A stretch of DNA of 59,206 nt from an uncultured Rubripirellula sp. Its GTDB lineage: Bacteria > Planctomycetota > Planctomycetia > Pirellulales > Pirellulaceae. Numbering within the stretch: the first letter of the stretch is position 1; each line of letters opens with the position of its first letter. The notes beneath the pieces are model-generated. The model was not told where the DNA came from, did no database searches, and saw only the letters and a program-made list of their open reading frames with translations. This document shows positions 27,686-37,128 of the stretch, in pieces. The DNA lies in contig CALJHC010000035.1 of NCBI GenBank assembly GCA_938075415.1, positions 1 through 59,206 of the forward strand. Direction: 5' to 3'. The translations under genes were made by a program, and so were the position numbers.

Positions 27686-28417
27686 TTAACCAGAGTCATC
27701 CGAATCGAGTGCCACTCGTGTTGCTGAAACCAGATGCTTAGAGGTCTCGCGAACGATCTGACTACCGACGTAACCGAATGGATCTTGACTTAGCTGGCTA
27801 AACGAACCGTGCACTTGGCTGCAACCTGTGTAGCGAATCAGCGATACAGCATTCGCCGGTGAAACGCCAGAGCCGACCAAGATTTCGATTTGGTTCCCCC
27901 AAGCATTTTGAAACTGCACGATCTGCTCGCGTCCCTCCCATGCTGTAGCACAGCCGCCCGAAGTCAATACTCGCGTGGTGCCCAAGTCGACTAGCTTTTG
28001 TAGCAGAGAGTGCGGGTCCGCCGTCGCATCCAGTGCTCGATGGAAGACAAGCGGGCGATCGTTGGACAGAAATTTCAGTGATTGCCAAAAGTTCTCGTCC
28101 AGCGTTCGGTCGGCGTGGAGTGCACCCGATACGATCCCGTCCGCGCCGGCAGCCAGCAGCAACTCCGCATCGTTCAACATTACACCAAGCTCGGCCGATG
28201 AGTAGCAAAAGCCTCCGGGTCTGCACCGCACCATCGCGACGACGGGTATCTCGACGGCGCGCTTGACTTCCCCTAGCAGGCCAATGGTTGGAGTTAGTCC
28301 GCCGAGTTCCATTGCCATATTTAGCTCCAAGCGATCGGCGCCTGCCGAAGCAGCGGCAAGTGCATCTTGGACTGAGGCGACACATACTTCTAACAGGATT
28401 CGACCATGGGAGCTCAA
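27686..28417 (-). CDS. cutC: CutC family protein (copper homeostasis)
   Basis: A 243-residue TIM-barrel protein with the CutC hallmarks: LLEVCVASVQDALAAASAGADRLELN at the N-terminus, then GGLTPTIGL, VVAMVRCRPGGFCYSS, GADGIVSGAL, FHRALDATADP, RVLTSGGC and the late ...SQVHGSFS segment. Length is normal for the family. The role in copper handling comes from E. coli genetics and is disputed; the enzymatic activity is unknown. No ATG is available in frame. The start is a TTG at 28417, supported by AGAGG about seven bases upstream and by an in-frame stop further up. It stands alone; an intrinsic-terminator-like hairpin lies 120-140 bp upstream of it. Confidence 0.9.
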   Translation of the reverse strand: MSSHGRILLEVCVASVQDALAAASAGADRLELNMAMELGGLTPTIGLLGEVKRAVEIPVVAMVRCRPGGFCYSSAELGVMLNDAELLLAAGADGIVSGALHADRTLDENFWQSLKFLSNDRPLVFHRALDATADPHSLLQKLVDLGTTRVLTSGGCATAWEGREQIVQFQNAWGNQIEILVGSGVSPANAVSLIRYTGCSQVHGSFSQLSQDPFGYVGSQIVRETSKHLVSATRVALDSDDSG

Positions 28418-28536
28418 ACTGAAACCTCTCGAGGATCGTCACATAAAGAAAAACTGAATCGTATCATGATCGCCTTCCAATCGAATCAAAATCCTGGCGA
28501 TGCGTTCGTTGCGTAGAAATTCTGAATCGAAAAATT

Positions 28537-28557
28537 AGATCTCGGTGAGATCTTTTT
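28537..28557. terminator. Bidirectional intrinsic terminator or cutC leader hairpin
   Basis: AGATCTC-GGT-GAGATCT followed by TTTTT on plus, with AAAAATT on the left giving a T-run on minus as well. On the minus strand it is about 120 bp upstream of the cutC start, with no gene visible behind it. Confidence 0.55.
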
Positions 28558-28850
28558 ATTTATTCCGCGATGGAGACTAGCCACTCTTCTCTGTTCGCAC
28601 AGCGCGGCCTTGGGTAATCGTCGTGCAATTCGCAGTAAAAGGTTTCTGTTGAGATGACGTCATCCCTGTTCCATCAATAATATCGCTCGCGATGCCCGAA
28701 TGAATTTGTTTGCAGAGAACTAACTGAGCGACTTGGTAGCTGAGCAGCAACTGAGCAACGTGCAAGGTAAAAACGCGTTGTCAACTAATCATGATTAATA
28801 TTAATCTCTCAGGCGATACGAAGATGTCAGGATTGCAGGCACTGACCTTT

Positions 28851-28883
28851 ACAATTGTTCCTTGGCCGCCAAGCAACAATTGT
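28851..28883. repeat. 33-bp near-perfect palindrome
   Basis: Outer arms ACAATTGTT/AACAATTGT and inner arms CTTGG/CCAAG, separated by one mismatched base pair, surround a 3-base loop. The structure is stronger than expected by chance in this otherwise empty stretch. Confidence 0.6.
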
Positions 28884-29255
28884 AACGTCACCAGACGATT
28901 CTTTAGCGCTGAATGCTAGGCAACGATCATGCCGCGTCGAGGTCGTTCAGTTGCGAGGAAACCTACGCCGTGAATACGTTTCGACCGGCCAATTGAAAAT
29001 TGACTGGTTTTGAAATCAACCGAAATCCATTCTCGCTCCAACCAACAGACCCGCAAGTTGATTCTAGTGAACTTTGGCCCGCTTGGCCTAAGGCCTGATC
29101 CAGACATGTAAATCAGGAGAGGTTATCTCGATCTGGAATGCATGTGCGATCTCAATCATCCGCACTCTCCTGGATATCAGTCTCTTTCTTCTATCAGCTC
29201 CGGTTTGCAGTTCCGACCCGGGTTTTGTCGGAACGGACGGGGCTTCCATTTTGCG

Positions 29256-29296
29256 GCGTCTGGTTATCTTTGCGTCTGGTTATCTTTGCGTCTGGT
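29256..29296. repeat. 16-bp tandem repeat, 2.6 copies
   Basis: GCGTCTGGTTATCTTT occurs twice exactly, followed by GCGTCTGGT. The DNA is non-coding. Confidence 0.9.
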
Positions 29297-29858
29297 CACA
29301 ACGGGTCGCCTGCTGGAATTGGCATTTGGCCTTTAACGCTGTTGATTTCGCTGCCAAAACCCCAAGCTGACGCGGACAGATTCTCAAAAGCGACCAAGGC
29401 ATTGATGGACAATTTTGTTGTTTTTAAAATCTTGGAGAGACGAAAATTGCATAGCGGAGAACGTCCCCGCAGATTTTTTTTACTGATTAGATCAGTAAGG
29501 AGCCAACTCTTTTTGGTGGCTCCATGTCACATAGGCTCCTAAAAAACGACTTCACAATGCGGAGAAACAAGTCTGAATCACTTCAATCTGCGGTTGCGAG
29601 TAACGAGCGACCGTTTTTTTCATGCCCTGCCAGAGCCAGTGTGTGAGTTAGCGTGTTACAGGCCTACCGCTTACGGTATCCCGGCAATTTGTGGTTATCT
29701 TTCTTTTGGCCCGCTGCGCGATACCGATATCCACGTGATTTAACGTTCTGCGGCGTTCGTTTCCGCCGAACTCTCAAAGGACTCTTGGCGTATACCCCCA
29801 AGGTTGTCGAGAGAGCCGTTTTGGAAGCGTCTCTGTTTTCCGTATCGGATCCAGTGCA

Positions 29859-29890
29859 ATTTCTCGGGAGTGCGATTTCTCGGGAGTGCG
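29859..29890. repeat. 16-bp tandem duplication
   Basis: ATTTCTCGGGAGTGCG is present twice, head to tail, without mismatch. Confidence 0.9.
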
Positions 29891-30179
29891 ACCGCCTGTT
29901 TCTCTCTTTGTGAATGGCCTTCCGCATACAAGTGTTTGCAAATTGCTTCGGTACTTGGGGGAAAATCAAAAAAGATTGGCGGTTGAGACGCTTCGAATCC
30001 GCTTTCTCAAAAAAGCTTGCATCCGGTGTAGCTCGGCACTTTGTCGAACCACTTGAGTACTGAGTAGCCTTTCCCCGATGCTGGAAAACAAAGGTTTTTT
30101 TTGAAAATGCGCAAATCGAATAGCGATTGACAGTGTCGAATATTAGATTTGGTGGAAATTGAGGTGTGTCCTCCATTCT

Positions 30180-30224
30180 TGGGTCTCCCGGATCTGGGTC
30201 TCCCGAATCTGGGTGTCCCTGACT
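30180..30224. repeat. 15-bp tandem repeat, 3 copies
   Basis: TGGGTCTCCCGGATC, TGGGTCTCCCGAATC and TGGGTGTCCCTGACT follow one another upstream of the protease gene. Confidence 0.85.
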
Positions 30225-30559
30225 TGGGAGGAACGAGTTGCAGCGGCGAGGGCGATGGGCGGCTATTTCGTAAGTGGAAATGAATGACGAATGGGTGCGT
30301 TAGAAACGTTCAGGTGATGCGGTCATCAGAAACACGTCGTCCGGTGCACCACGGTCCTTTGCATCGGTCAACTCTCCACTCAGTTGAGTCAATTCGAAAT
30401 CGCCAGGGATTGGTACAAGTTGTTAGAAGTCCGATACGAACTGCCCAAGATTCAGCGACGATGAACAGCATGGGTGTATTTTTCATTGACCCGAGACGTT
30501 TGGTCGATCTTTGCGATATCATAGTCTCTGCTATTCTTTTATTGATTGAGGAAAACAGC

Positions 30560-31483
30560 ATGTTCATTCCGAAAGTTAGGCGACTTGCACTACTGATGCT
30601 GCTTTGTCTGTTGACTACCTGTACGACCGCGCGTGCAGGCGTCATCCGGCATGACAAGCTTGACTCTCAGTACACGGCACTTGCGTCAAATCCAGCATTC
30701 AACTCGGTCGGAGATCTAACGACCTCAACCATGCGATGCTCGGCAACCCTCATCGCTCCTGGTTGGGTTCTCACGGCTGCTCATTGCTTCGATGGTGGCG
30801 AGGCGGCGACCAATTACACATTCGACCTTTCGGATACGGGTGGTGGGGTTCATACAGCGTTGGAGGCCTATCTCTATCCGACGTACACCACGTTTGACGA
30901 TAGCTTAACCCGTGGCGACGACATTGCCCTGCTGCGACTCGCTACGCTGGAGACGAACGTCACAGCGGCGGTTCTGAACACTTCGAGTTCGGAGATTAGC
31001 AACATCGCCACTTATGTTGGCTATGGAAACACTGGGACGGGCACTGGCGGGTACGTGGATGGGACTTCGGGGACCAGGCGTGCCGGTAACAATGTCATCG
31101 ACATCACTGGCAGTGCCATCGGTTTTTCCAGCAATTTGGTGTTTAGCGATTTTGACAACCCCGATGGTGGTGAACCTGTTAATCTAGGTGATGCGAATCC
31201 ACTCGACTTGGAATACAACATTGCGCCGGGTGACAGTGGCGGTGCAATGTTTATTGATTTTGGATCGGGCTACGTGCTTTCAGGTGTCAATTCATTAATC
31301 GCATCCGCAGACGGCACTTCCGACGCCGACTACGGTGATTTGTCGGGGGCAACCAGGGTTTCAGCCCATTACGACTGGATCCTCAGCACCACCGGCGCGA
31401 CGGTACCTGAACCCTCGTCGTTCGCAGTCACTTTGGCCGTCTGCCTGGTCGTTTCATTGCGTCGGCGTCAAAGCAAGTCCTGA
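30560..31483 (+). CDS. Trypsin-like serine protease with PEP-CTERM anchor
   Basis: A 307-residue secreted protease. The signal peptide is about 1-26 (LALLMLLCLLTTCTTARA). The chymotrypsin-fold catalytic triad is visible: H75 in LTAAHCF, D121 in GDDIALLRL, and S226 in APGDSGGAM. The C-terminus is a PEP-CTERM tail: VPEPSSF (282-288), a hydrophobic segment, then RRR. Such tails are recognised by an exosortase and cleaved during export to the envelope or EPS matrix. I chose the ATG at 30560 because GAGGA lies 8-12 bases upstream and the signal peptide starts there, although the frame opens earlier. Single gene; substrate unknown. Confidence 0.92.
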   Translation: MFIPKVRRLALLMLLCLLTTCTTARAGVIRHDKLDSQYTALASNPAFNSVGDLTTSTMRCSATLIAPGWVLTAAHCFDGGEAATNYTFDLSDTGGGVHTALEAYLYPTYTTFDDSLTRGDDIALLRLATLETNVTAAVLNTSSSEISNIATYVGYGNTGTGTGGYVDGTSGTRRAGNNVIDITGSAIGFSSNLVFSDFDNPDGGEPVNLGDANPLDLEYNIAPGDSGGAMFIDFGSGYVLSGVNSLIASADGTSDADYGDLSGATRVSAHYDWILSTTGATVPEPSSFAVTLAVCLVVSLRRRQSKS

Positions 31484-31989
31484 GCCGCGCCCGCGATCGG
31501 GCCGCTCCGAGGCAAAGAACCATCTTGCATGAGCGACTATCGTCTGGCTCACGCCTTTGAGTTATGCATGGCTCAGCCCCAGAATCGTGAAGCTTGCGGC
31601 GGAACTCGCAAATGATGTCGGTTTACCATCAATCCAACAGTAAAAAAGGCGGCCAAAGGTGCTTGGGAAAGTGGAACCCGTAGCTCGTTTGCATTGCAAG
31701 TGTACCATTGGCGTCGATTCAAAACGCGATCAGTGATCGACTGGCTGGTGAGCCAGCCAGCAAGGTTTTGAGAAAAACTTGCACGTTTCAGTCCGCTATC
31801 ACGCCAACGAAGTCGTCTAGGGTGAGTGGCTTTCACCAACGCGAGATTTCCGGCTGCATTGTCAGGCGTTTCACGACGGTACCCGTGCTGCATGGGAGCA
31901 TCAGGCTTCACGAATCACGTTGGATTTCAATATTATTTTTCAAGAACTTTGGTATCTGAGCGGCACATCTCACTTGGTCGTCGCGCGAT
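31484..31989. other. 0.5-kb region without a confident gene
   Basis: A 112-codon minus frame (31573-31911) is open. It has a basic, tryptophan- and arginine-rich composition, no start signal and no recognised family. I do not call it. No repeats or hairpins stand out. Confidence 0.45.
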
Positions 31990-32697
31990 TCATAATGAAC
32001 TTAGAGCCTGCCAACAAATGCCAGTTGTCCCGAGAAAGCCGACAGGGAACCCAATCCATACAGGACGCCACGGATCAAGAGTCGAAGGACGCTGGAGCAG
32101 GGCTAACGCCTCACACACAAATGGCATCAAGAGTATCAGCGACGCCCACCATGCTTGAATAAAGAGATCGGGGAATTCCAGAATAAGAAAAGTAAAAAAG
32201 GCGTAGAGCCCAGGAATAACGTAGAAAACAACCGCTGCTATCTCATCGAATCCGGTTAAACCCTCAGCTAGATTTTCAGCTGAGCCTGTGAGCAGCAAGG
32301 CCGCGAGAATCCCAAGCAAAAATGCCCCGAAGTATTTCAACGTCCCAAGAACCAGTTTCGCCACAGGCCTGTAAACGGAAACCGGCGATTGGCCGCCATT
32401 GTCACCCTCAGTTCTGAGGACTCGCCAGATGGCGAAGACATCGAAGGTGAAGACAAGCCCCAACATCGTTCGGAGGATGATCGAATTCCTGCGGTCCTGT
32501 TTCGCCGAGGCTTCGGCTGCCAACAGATATTTCTGCGTCGGTTTCAGTGAAAAACGACGCTGAAGCGTCTTTGTCCGTTTCGACTCCGAGGGAATGACCG
32601 CCAAGCACAATAGGCAGATCGCGCCCGTGATTATGAGACGATTTATCTTGGCTTGCCCGTTAGGAAGGAGCTCGCTTACCGATCTAGTGGTGACCAT
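31990..32697 (-). CDS. Small multi-pass membrane protein, unknown function
   Basis: A 235-residue protein from the ATG at 32697 (GAGAG a few bases upstream). The frame extends to a TTG at 32838, but the extra 47 residues are polar and look untranslated. It has about five hydrophobic segments (INRLIITGAICLLCLAV near the start, FGAFLLGILAALLLTG, IAAVVFYVIPGLYAFFTFLIL, AWWASLILLMPFVCEALALL, and VWIGFPVGFLGTTGICW). No family recognised. Neighbours give no hint. Confidence 0.55.
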   Translation of the reverse strand: MVTTRSVSELLPNGQAKINRLIITGAICLLCLAVIPSESKRTKTLQRRFSLKPTQKYLLAAEASAKQDRRNSIILRTMLGLVFTFDVFAIWRVLRTEGDNGGQSPVSVYRPVAKLVLGTLKYFGAFLLGILAALLLTGSAENLAEGLTGFDEIAAVVFYVIPGLYAFFTFLILEFPDLFIQAWWASLILLMPFVCEALALLQRPSTLDPWRPVWIGFPVGFLGTTGICWQALSSL

Positions 32698-33129
32698 CGT
32701 CTCTCGTTGTGAAAGGTGGATTGTTCGACATTCTGATTGGATATCCGATTCATTCATTGGTTGTTGACGGTCAGTACCCACCCTACCTTTTCGATGGGAG
32801 TGTCTTTTCTGCACCTGATTCGTCCGCTTTTTCCACAAGGTGGATGTTCAGTCCCCGCTTGGGGTGTGTGATTTTGGTCGTGCTCTGGGGATGCCAAAGC
32901 GAGGAATGATTGGCCAGTCTCGAATCGTCTTTCTGCTTGAGAAAGAGTCAGGCTGTCCTGCTGTCATTCCGACATCGCTTGCACCGAAGGTGAACGGTTT
33001 GCGGTTTCTTTGGAAGCCCGAATTTTCGTCGGTACTAGACTTCCATTAGCAATCTACCGCCGGTTCCACACTGACGATCTTCAGGCGATACAGGGCGGGA
33101 CAGCATTAATTGGTTTTTCCGTCAGTCAA
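32698..33129. other. 0.43-kb intergenic region
   Basis: No gene, strong hairpin or repeat was recognised. Confidence 0.5.
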
Positions 33130-36027
33130 TTATTGGGGACATACAGAGAAACCAAGTAACTTTCCCGAATCGCTCCAGATGGATTCCTTCTTTAGCCGTT
33201 CTATGTCAACGGACATGAGTGTCCAGGTCTCATTTACTTTCGAACGGTAAAAAACGGCTTTGCCATCAGGCGAATACTCGCCGTCCAATGCTGATTTGCC
33301 CTCCAGTATCAACTCTTTCGGGTTTTTTCCGTCCGCGCTGCTGAGTACAAGTTGGCCGTCGTTTTCGATGAGAAGTGATTGTCCATCCGACGACCATGTC
33401 ACGGGACGGCCACTGACAGCGAGGAAGGATTCCCCGGTTCCATCGGCATTCACCGTGTAAGCGGCTCCGATTTCGCGAGACGATGTAAAGGCAATCTGCT
33501 TTCCATCGGGCGACCAGATGGGCGCGGAATCGTTGGCTTCATGACTGGTCAGTCGGCGAACGTCGCTTCCCTCTGCGTTCATCACGAAGATGTCGTTGTT
33601 GCCATGTCGATTTGAGCAGAAAGCGATTTGCTTGCCGTCAGGCGACCAGGAGGGAAAGCTGTCATTGTTCTCACCGAATGTAACTCGCTTCTGCTGCGTG
33701 CCGTCCGACCTCATGACATAGATTGCCGATGACACCGTGCCATCCTTTGCTTTGTTGTTCACATCCTCCCAGGAGGACTGGAACACGAATCGGGTTCCAT
33801 CCGGTGACCACTGAAAAATCATGCCGACCGGCGTCTTGGTCACGCGACGCGGATTCTGGCCATCAGCGTCCATCACGTAGAGAAACCAGTGGAATGCGAG
33901 ATCATGTTCTGCGGCCAATTCGTGATCCTGTTTTCGCATCGCCAGAAATGCGATCTGCTTTCCATCCGGCGACCATCGAGGAAGGATGTCAAAGTTGCCC
34001 TTTGTCAGTCGCTGTTTTTCTTTTTCCGATCCCCCAGCGTTAAGGACGTAGATGCCGCCATGCTCTTGGTCCAGGACGGAGACGGCAATCCGAGTGGAAT
34101 TCTCAGTGGCCTCTACGCCAGCCCCTTCGTCATTGATCACAACCGATTCGATCAATTTAGACAATTTGTCTCTCACTCGAGACAACGGATGTTTTGGAAA
34201 TTGAGTGTCAAACTTGGCATCGTCGGTGGGACTATAGTTGGCTGCCGCATCAAACTTGGCATCATAGGGATCCTTGAAGATTCCCTTAATCCTCTTGTCA
34301 CCCGGCTTGTGAGCCGGATGACCAGGCGTGGGCGGCGCCTCGGCGGGAATCTCCTCCATCGTCAAATTCGCCAAGAGACCGAGTTCGATATTGAGGACTG
34401 CCTCCCGCTTGCCAGTGATCCCGATGGGCAAAGCATCCATGCCTACTTCATACGCTCCTCCCTCAACTGGGATCACGCACCTTCCGATGTAGCGATAACC
34501 CATCAAATCTTGATAGGTATTTTTGACGATGAAGTAGCCAGTCCTGCGTCCATTGCATTGCACGTATCTGGCCTCCACCAAACCGCCATTCATCGCTGAT
34601 GCCTGCTTACGGGCAAAAGCTCGAAATTTCTCAATATCATCCAGTGGCAGCGCCCTGGGCGTTTTGTACGTCTGCAGAATGTAGTAATTCCCTGAATCCT
34701 CGTACCAAAGTGTTCTCTCCGCATTCGACTTGAGCTGTTTCCACGCATCGGAACCGGGAAGCTGAATCGCCGGCAACTCTTCGCTGTCGACGACCGTCGA
34801 CGTCCAGCGTACTTTGCCAGCCTGTAGTGTTTCAGTTGACTGCACCCCGTCCTTCATCCCCTCAAGCCGGAACTCCAGTCCCGAATGGTTACGGTCAATC
34901 TTGATCACGCCGAGGGGATGCCTGAGCGATGAGAGATCCGCAAGGCTCGAATCGTTTTTCAGTCCGAGAAGCATCAAGATATCCTCTTTCGTCTCGACGT
35001 CGCCTGCAGGTGAAACGAACTGTTTACCATCAACCTTGAAATCAGACGTTTCGTCCATATCCGCCCTCCACCAGCCATCGGCACCTTTTTCCAATCGAAT
35101 GTTTTTGTTGCCAGGCATCAGCTCAATACTGAGCGACTTCACGTTCGCGGGGGCCTGCTGAGGTGCGATCATCAATATGGACTTGAACAGACTGACAGAG
35201 CAGATATCCGGTCGCTGCAGAATACTTCCAGACCGGGCGTCATAGGTTCGCGCGCCAGTTTCAAAGTCACAGATCAGTTGTTTGCCATCTGGGCTAAACC
35301 CTCTGAGCACAGGTGTCACTCGTTCAAGACTCTTTTGTACTCGCTCATCGCTGTCCGGATTGCCATCCCACTTACGAAAAGGAAACGTCGCTCTGTGATC
35401 GCCAAGCGCATTGGGGATGTTGATGCTCAGCCAGCCTCTTTCCTTGACTTGCCAGACATTCAGTTTGAATGTGTACTCGCCCAACGGATTGAGAAAGCTG
35501 TATTCAGGGAACTGGATGGCTGACAGGCGATTGCCATCCGGGCTAAAACAGAATTTGTTGCTTACCCCCAAAAAACCGCCAACCTGACGTTCTGAGCCGT
35601 CCACGAGGTTCCACGCGCGGATCTTTGTGGTGTATCCAAGATTGCCAGTCTTGTCCGCAGAAACGAGTGTCCCGCTATCCGGACTGAAAGCAGCTTCGTA
35701 AACCGCCCCGGGAACACGAAACTTATGGACGAGCTGTTTCTTTTTGACAGACCAGATTTTAATCAGACAGAAGGAGCCGGGCATCGGCGCGGGGTTGTCA
35801 TATGGCTTGGTTAAACCGGCGACCAACTCACCGTTGGGGCTTAACCTAAGTTGCTCCACTCCCTCCAGGTCCACTCCCTCCAGGTCTACTCCCTCCAGGT
35901 CTACTCCCTCGAGTCGTTGTTTGATGTCAGCAGCTTGCCCACGCGAGGGCGACGCGTGGAGAGTCGTCACTGCAACGAATGCGATGACGAGTAACCTGGC
36001 AGCTTTTTGGCGTATGTTGTTTGACAC
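33130..36027 (-). CDS. Secreted WD40 / TolB-like (PD40) beta-propeller protein
   Basis: From a GTG at 36027 this is a 965-residue protein beginning with a good signal peptide (RQKAARLLVIAFVAVTTLHASPSRGQA). An ATG at 36126 also opens the frame, but it adds 33 polar residues and overlaps the upstream gene by 50 bp. The N-terminal third has WD40-type blades (QLRLSPNGELVAGL, AAFSPDSGTLVSADKTG, and NKFCFSPDGNRLSAI). A central region of about 350 residues has no recognised fold. The C-terminal third has at least six PD40/TolB blades with the WSPDGKQIAF core. TolB-like propellers bind proteins or peptides; no enzyme motif is visible. Residues after the signal peptide contain four GVDLE repeats from a 15-bp tandem repeat. 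It follows a membrane protein gene at 50 bp, probably in one operon. Confidence 0.8.
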   Translation of the reverse strand: MSNNIRQKAARLLVIAFVAVTTLHASPSRGQAADIKQRLEGVDLEGVDLEGVDLEGVEQLRLSPNGELVAGLTKPYDNPAPMPGSFCLIKIWSVKKKQLVHKFRVPGAVYEAAFSPDSGTLVSADKTGNLGYTTKIRAWNLVDGSERQVGGFLGVSNKFCFSPDGNRLSAIQFPEYSFLNPLGEYTFKLNVWQVKERGWLSINIPNALGDHRATFPFRKWDGNPDSDERVQKSLERVTPVLRGFSPDGKQLICDFETGARTYDARSGSILQRPDICSVSLFKSILMIAPQQAPANVKSLSIELMPGNKNIRLEKGADGWWRADMDETSDFKVDGKQFVSPAGDVETKEDILMLLGLKNDSSLADLSSLRHPLGVIKIDRNHSGLEFRLEGMKDGVQSTETLQAGKVRWTSTVVDSEELPAIQLPGSDAWKQLKSNAERTLWYEDSGNYYILQTYKTPRALPLDDIEKFRAFARKQASAMNGGLVEARYVQCNGRRTGYFIVKNTYQDLMGYRYIGRCVIPVEGGAYEVGMDALPIGITGKREAVLNIELGLLANLTMEEIPAEAPPTPGHPAHKPGDKRIKGIFKDPYDAKFDAAANYSPTDDAKFDTQFPKHPLSRVRDKLSKLIESVVINDEGAGVEATENSTRIAVSVLDQEHGGIYVLNAGGSEKEKQRLTKGNFDILPRWSPDGKQIAFLAMRKQDHELAAEHDLAFHWFLYVMDADGQNPRRVTKTPVGMIFQWSPDGTRFVFQSSWEDVNNKAKDGTVSSAIYVMRSDGTQQKRVTFGENNDSFPSWSPDGKQIAFCSNRHGNNDIFVMNAEGSDVRRLTSHEANDSAPIWSPDGKQIAFTSSREIGAAYTVNADGTGESFLAVSGRPVTWSSDGQSLLIENDGQLVLSSADGKNPKELILEGKSALDGEYSPDGKAVFYRSKVNETWTLMSVDIERLKKESIWSDSGKLLGFSVCPQ
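35857..35916 (-). repeat. 15-bp in-frame tandem repeat, 4 copies (GVDLE)
   Basis: CACTCCCTCCAGGTC twice, TACTCCCTCCAGGTC once and a diverged fourth unit, encoding EGVDL repeats just after the signal peptide of the propeller protein. Confidence 0.9.
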
Positions 36028-36076
36028 GATGAGGGCTTTTCCTTTGACGCCATCTGGCTCGGCGGCAAGACGATGA

Positions 36077-36832
36077 TCATTTCTGCTGCGGTTTGCGTTG
36101 GGCGTCAAACTCGTACTGCTTGACATATTGCGAAAACCCCTTCACGTACCGCCATCTTCCGAAATCCCGCCAATCTTCAGCATCACGAGTGTCGAACCAC
36201 GGTTCGGAGAAATGGCCTGACTTTCGATAGACCAAGGCATCATGATACGATACCCATGCGTCGGCTGTCACGTACAACTGGTAATCGTTCGGCTTCATTA
36301 GGTCGTAGAACCATCTGTCCACGTCCGGCGCGGTGCTATTGCGAGTTAGGTAGTCGGTTGGTTGCGTGTACTGCTGGTCAATTTCGCTTAACGATGTCGG
36401 GTACCGGCCGTTCTCCTCATAGTACCACGCAAGCAGAATCTGAAGTTCTGTTGCTTCCCCAATGACCTTCGCAGCCCACACTTTATCGGGATTCCAGCGG
36501 GTCGTGAACTTGAAGCCCGAAAAAGCCAAACAAGCAAGGAGTGTCGCCGTGACAAGCGTGACCCAGATTGGTTTTCTGGTCCCTGTTTTCGTTCCTTCCC
36601 GCTTGCGTTGACGTGATGGCTTGATGCATCGTGAAAGAGCCACTGCTCCACCGATCACGCACGCGGCGCCCACACCGCAAAGAAGGAGCATCGTGGCACC
36701 AAAGGTGCTTGCAACCAAAGCTGGAGACGACGCGGCGGCGTCGATTGGAGTCATCAACGCAATGAACCCTGTGAAAAGTATGAAAAAGTCAGCGAGGCCA
36801 ACAACGATGAGCAGCGTGCCAAGAGTCTTCAT
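36077..36832 (-). CDS. Membrane protein with pilin-like periplasmic domain
   Basis: A 251-residue protein from the ATG at 36832 (a GTG 12 bp upstream is the alternative). Two hydrophobic segments near the N-terminus (LLIVVGLADFFILFTGFIALM, and ATMLLLCGVGAACVIGGAVAL) are followed by a basic loop and a third TM (VTLVTATLLACLAFSGF). A soluble C-terminal domain then begins with a helix and LAWYYEENGRYPTSLSEI. The Y..NGRYP.SL element is common in type II secretion pseudopilins and related planctomycete proteins, where the helix packs on a small beta-sheet. The resemblance is short and no prepilin cleavage site is present. It lies 50 bp upstream of the propeller gene, in the same direction. Confidence 0.6.
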   Translation of the reverse strand: MKTLGTLLIVVGLADFFILFTGFIALMTPIDAAASSPALVASTFGATMLLLCGVGAACVIGGAVALSRCIKPSRQRKREGTKTGTRKPIWVTLVTATLLACLAFSGFKFTTRWNPDKVWAAKVIGEATELQILLAWYYEENGRYPTSLSEIDQQYTQPTDYLTRNSTAPDVDRWFYDLMKPNDYQLYVTADAWVSYHDALVYRKSGHFSEPWFDTRDAEDWRDFGRWRYVKGFSQYVKQYEFDAQRKPQQK

Positions 36833-37128
36833 TGCACCAGACACTTTGTGAACTAGCTTGCCAGACAGTAACTCGGTCAGCTCGGTGTGAATCCCGAGAG
36901 GTCAAAATACTCGACCAACCTAGGCTGCCAGTAGGCGACTTGCAAGCTTTTGCGAGGTTTATATCTCAGTCGAGCCGAAGTGCATGAATGACGTCGGCAA
37001 GGTTTACGCGATGGTTCGAACCGGAACGGCGACAAGCCTTGATTGCTGACAGGATTGGGCAAGCAGCTTTACGTTTTTGACCTGTCGCCGATGATCGTCA
37101 CGGATTTCCCCACGTTTCCGAGACGTCG

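Larger units (their letters stand above)
28418..30559. other. 2.1-kb gene-poor region with short repeats
   Basis: No frame here has convincing coding character; the longest (134 and 170 codons) have shuffled compositions. The region holds a terminator-like hairpin (28537-28557), a long palindrome (28851-28883), a 16-bp tandem repeat (29256-29296), a 16-bp doublet (29859-29890), a 15-bp triplet (30180-30224) and weak partial matches to the AraC-type box near 29439 and 30108. Decayed genes or an unrecognised RNA cannot be excluded. Confidence 0.5.

Noticed and set aside
27798..28442. 214-codon minus frame overlapping cutC
   Set aside because: Same strand, different frame; Arg/Cys-rich shadow of the clearly recognisable CutC frame.
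29485..29535. Hairpin GGAGCCA/TGGCTCC as a terminator
   Set aside because: No T-run follows the stem and no gene ends nearby.
30284..30559. N-terminal extension of the PEP-CTERM protease
   Set aside because: The first 92 codons lack protein character, and the signal peptide with a good ribosome binding site begins at 30560.
31573..31911. 112-codon minus frame between the protease and a membrane-protein gene
   Set aside because: No start signal, unusual composition and no recognised relationship; left uncalled, though a remnant is possible.
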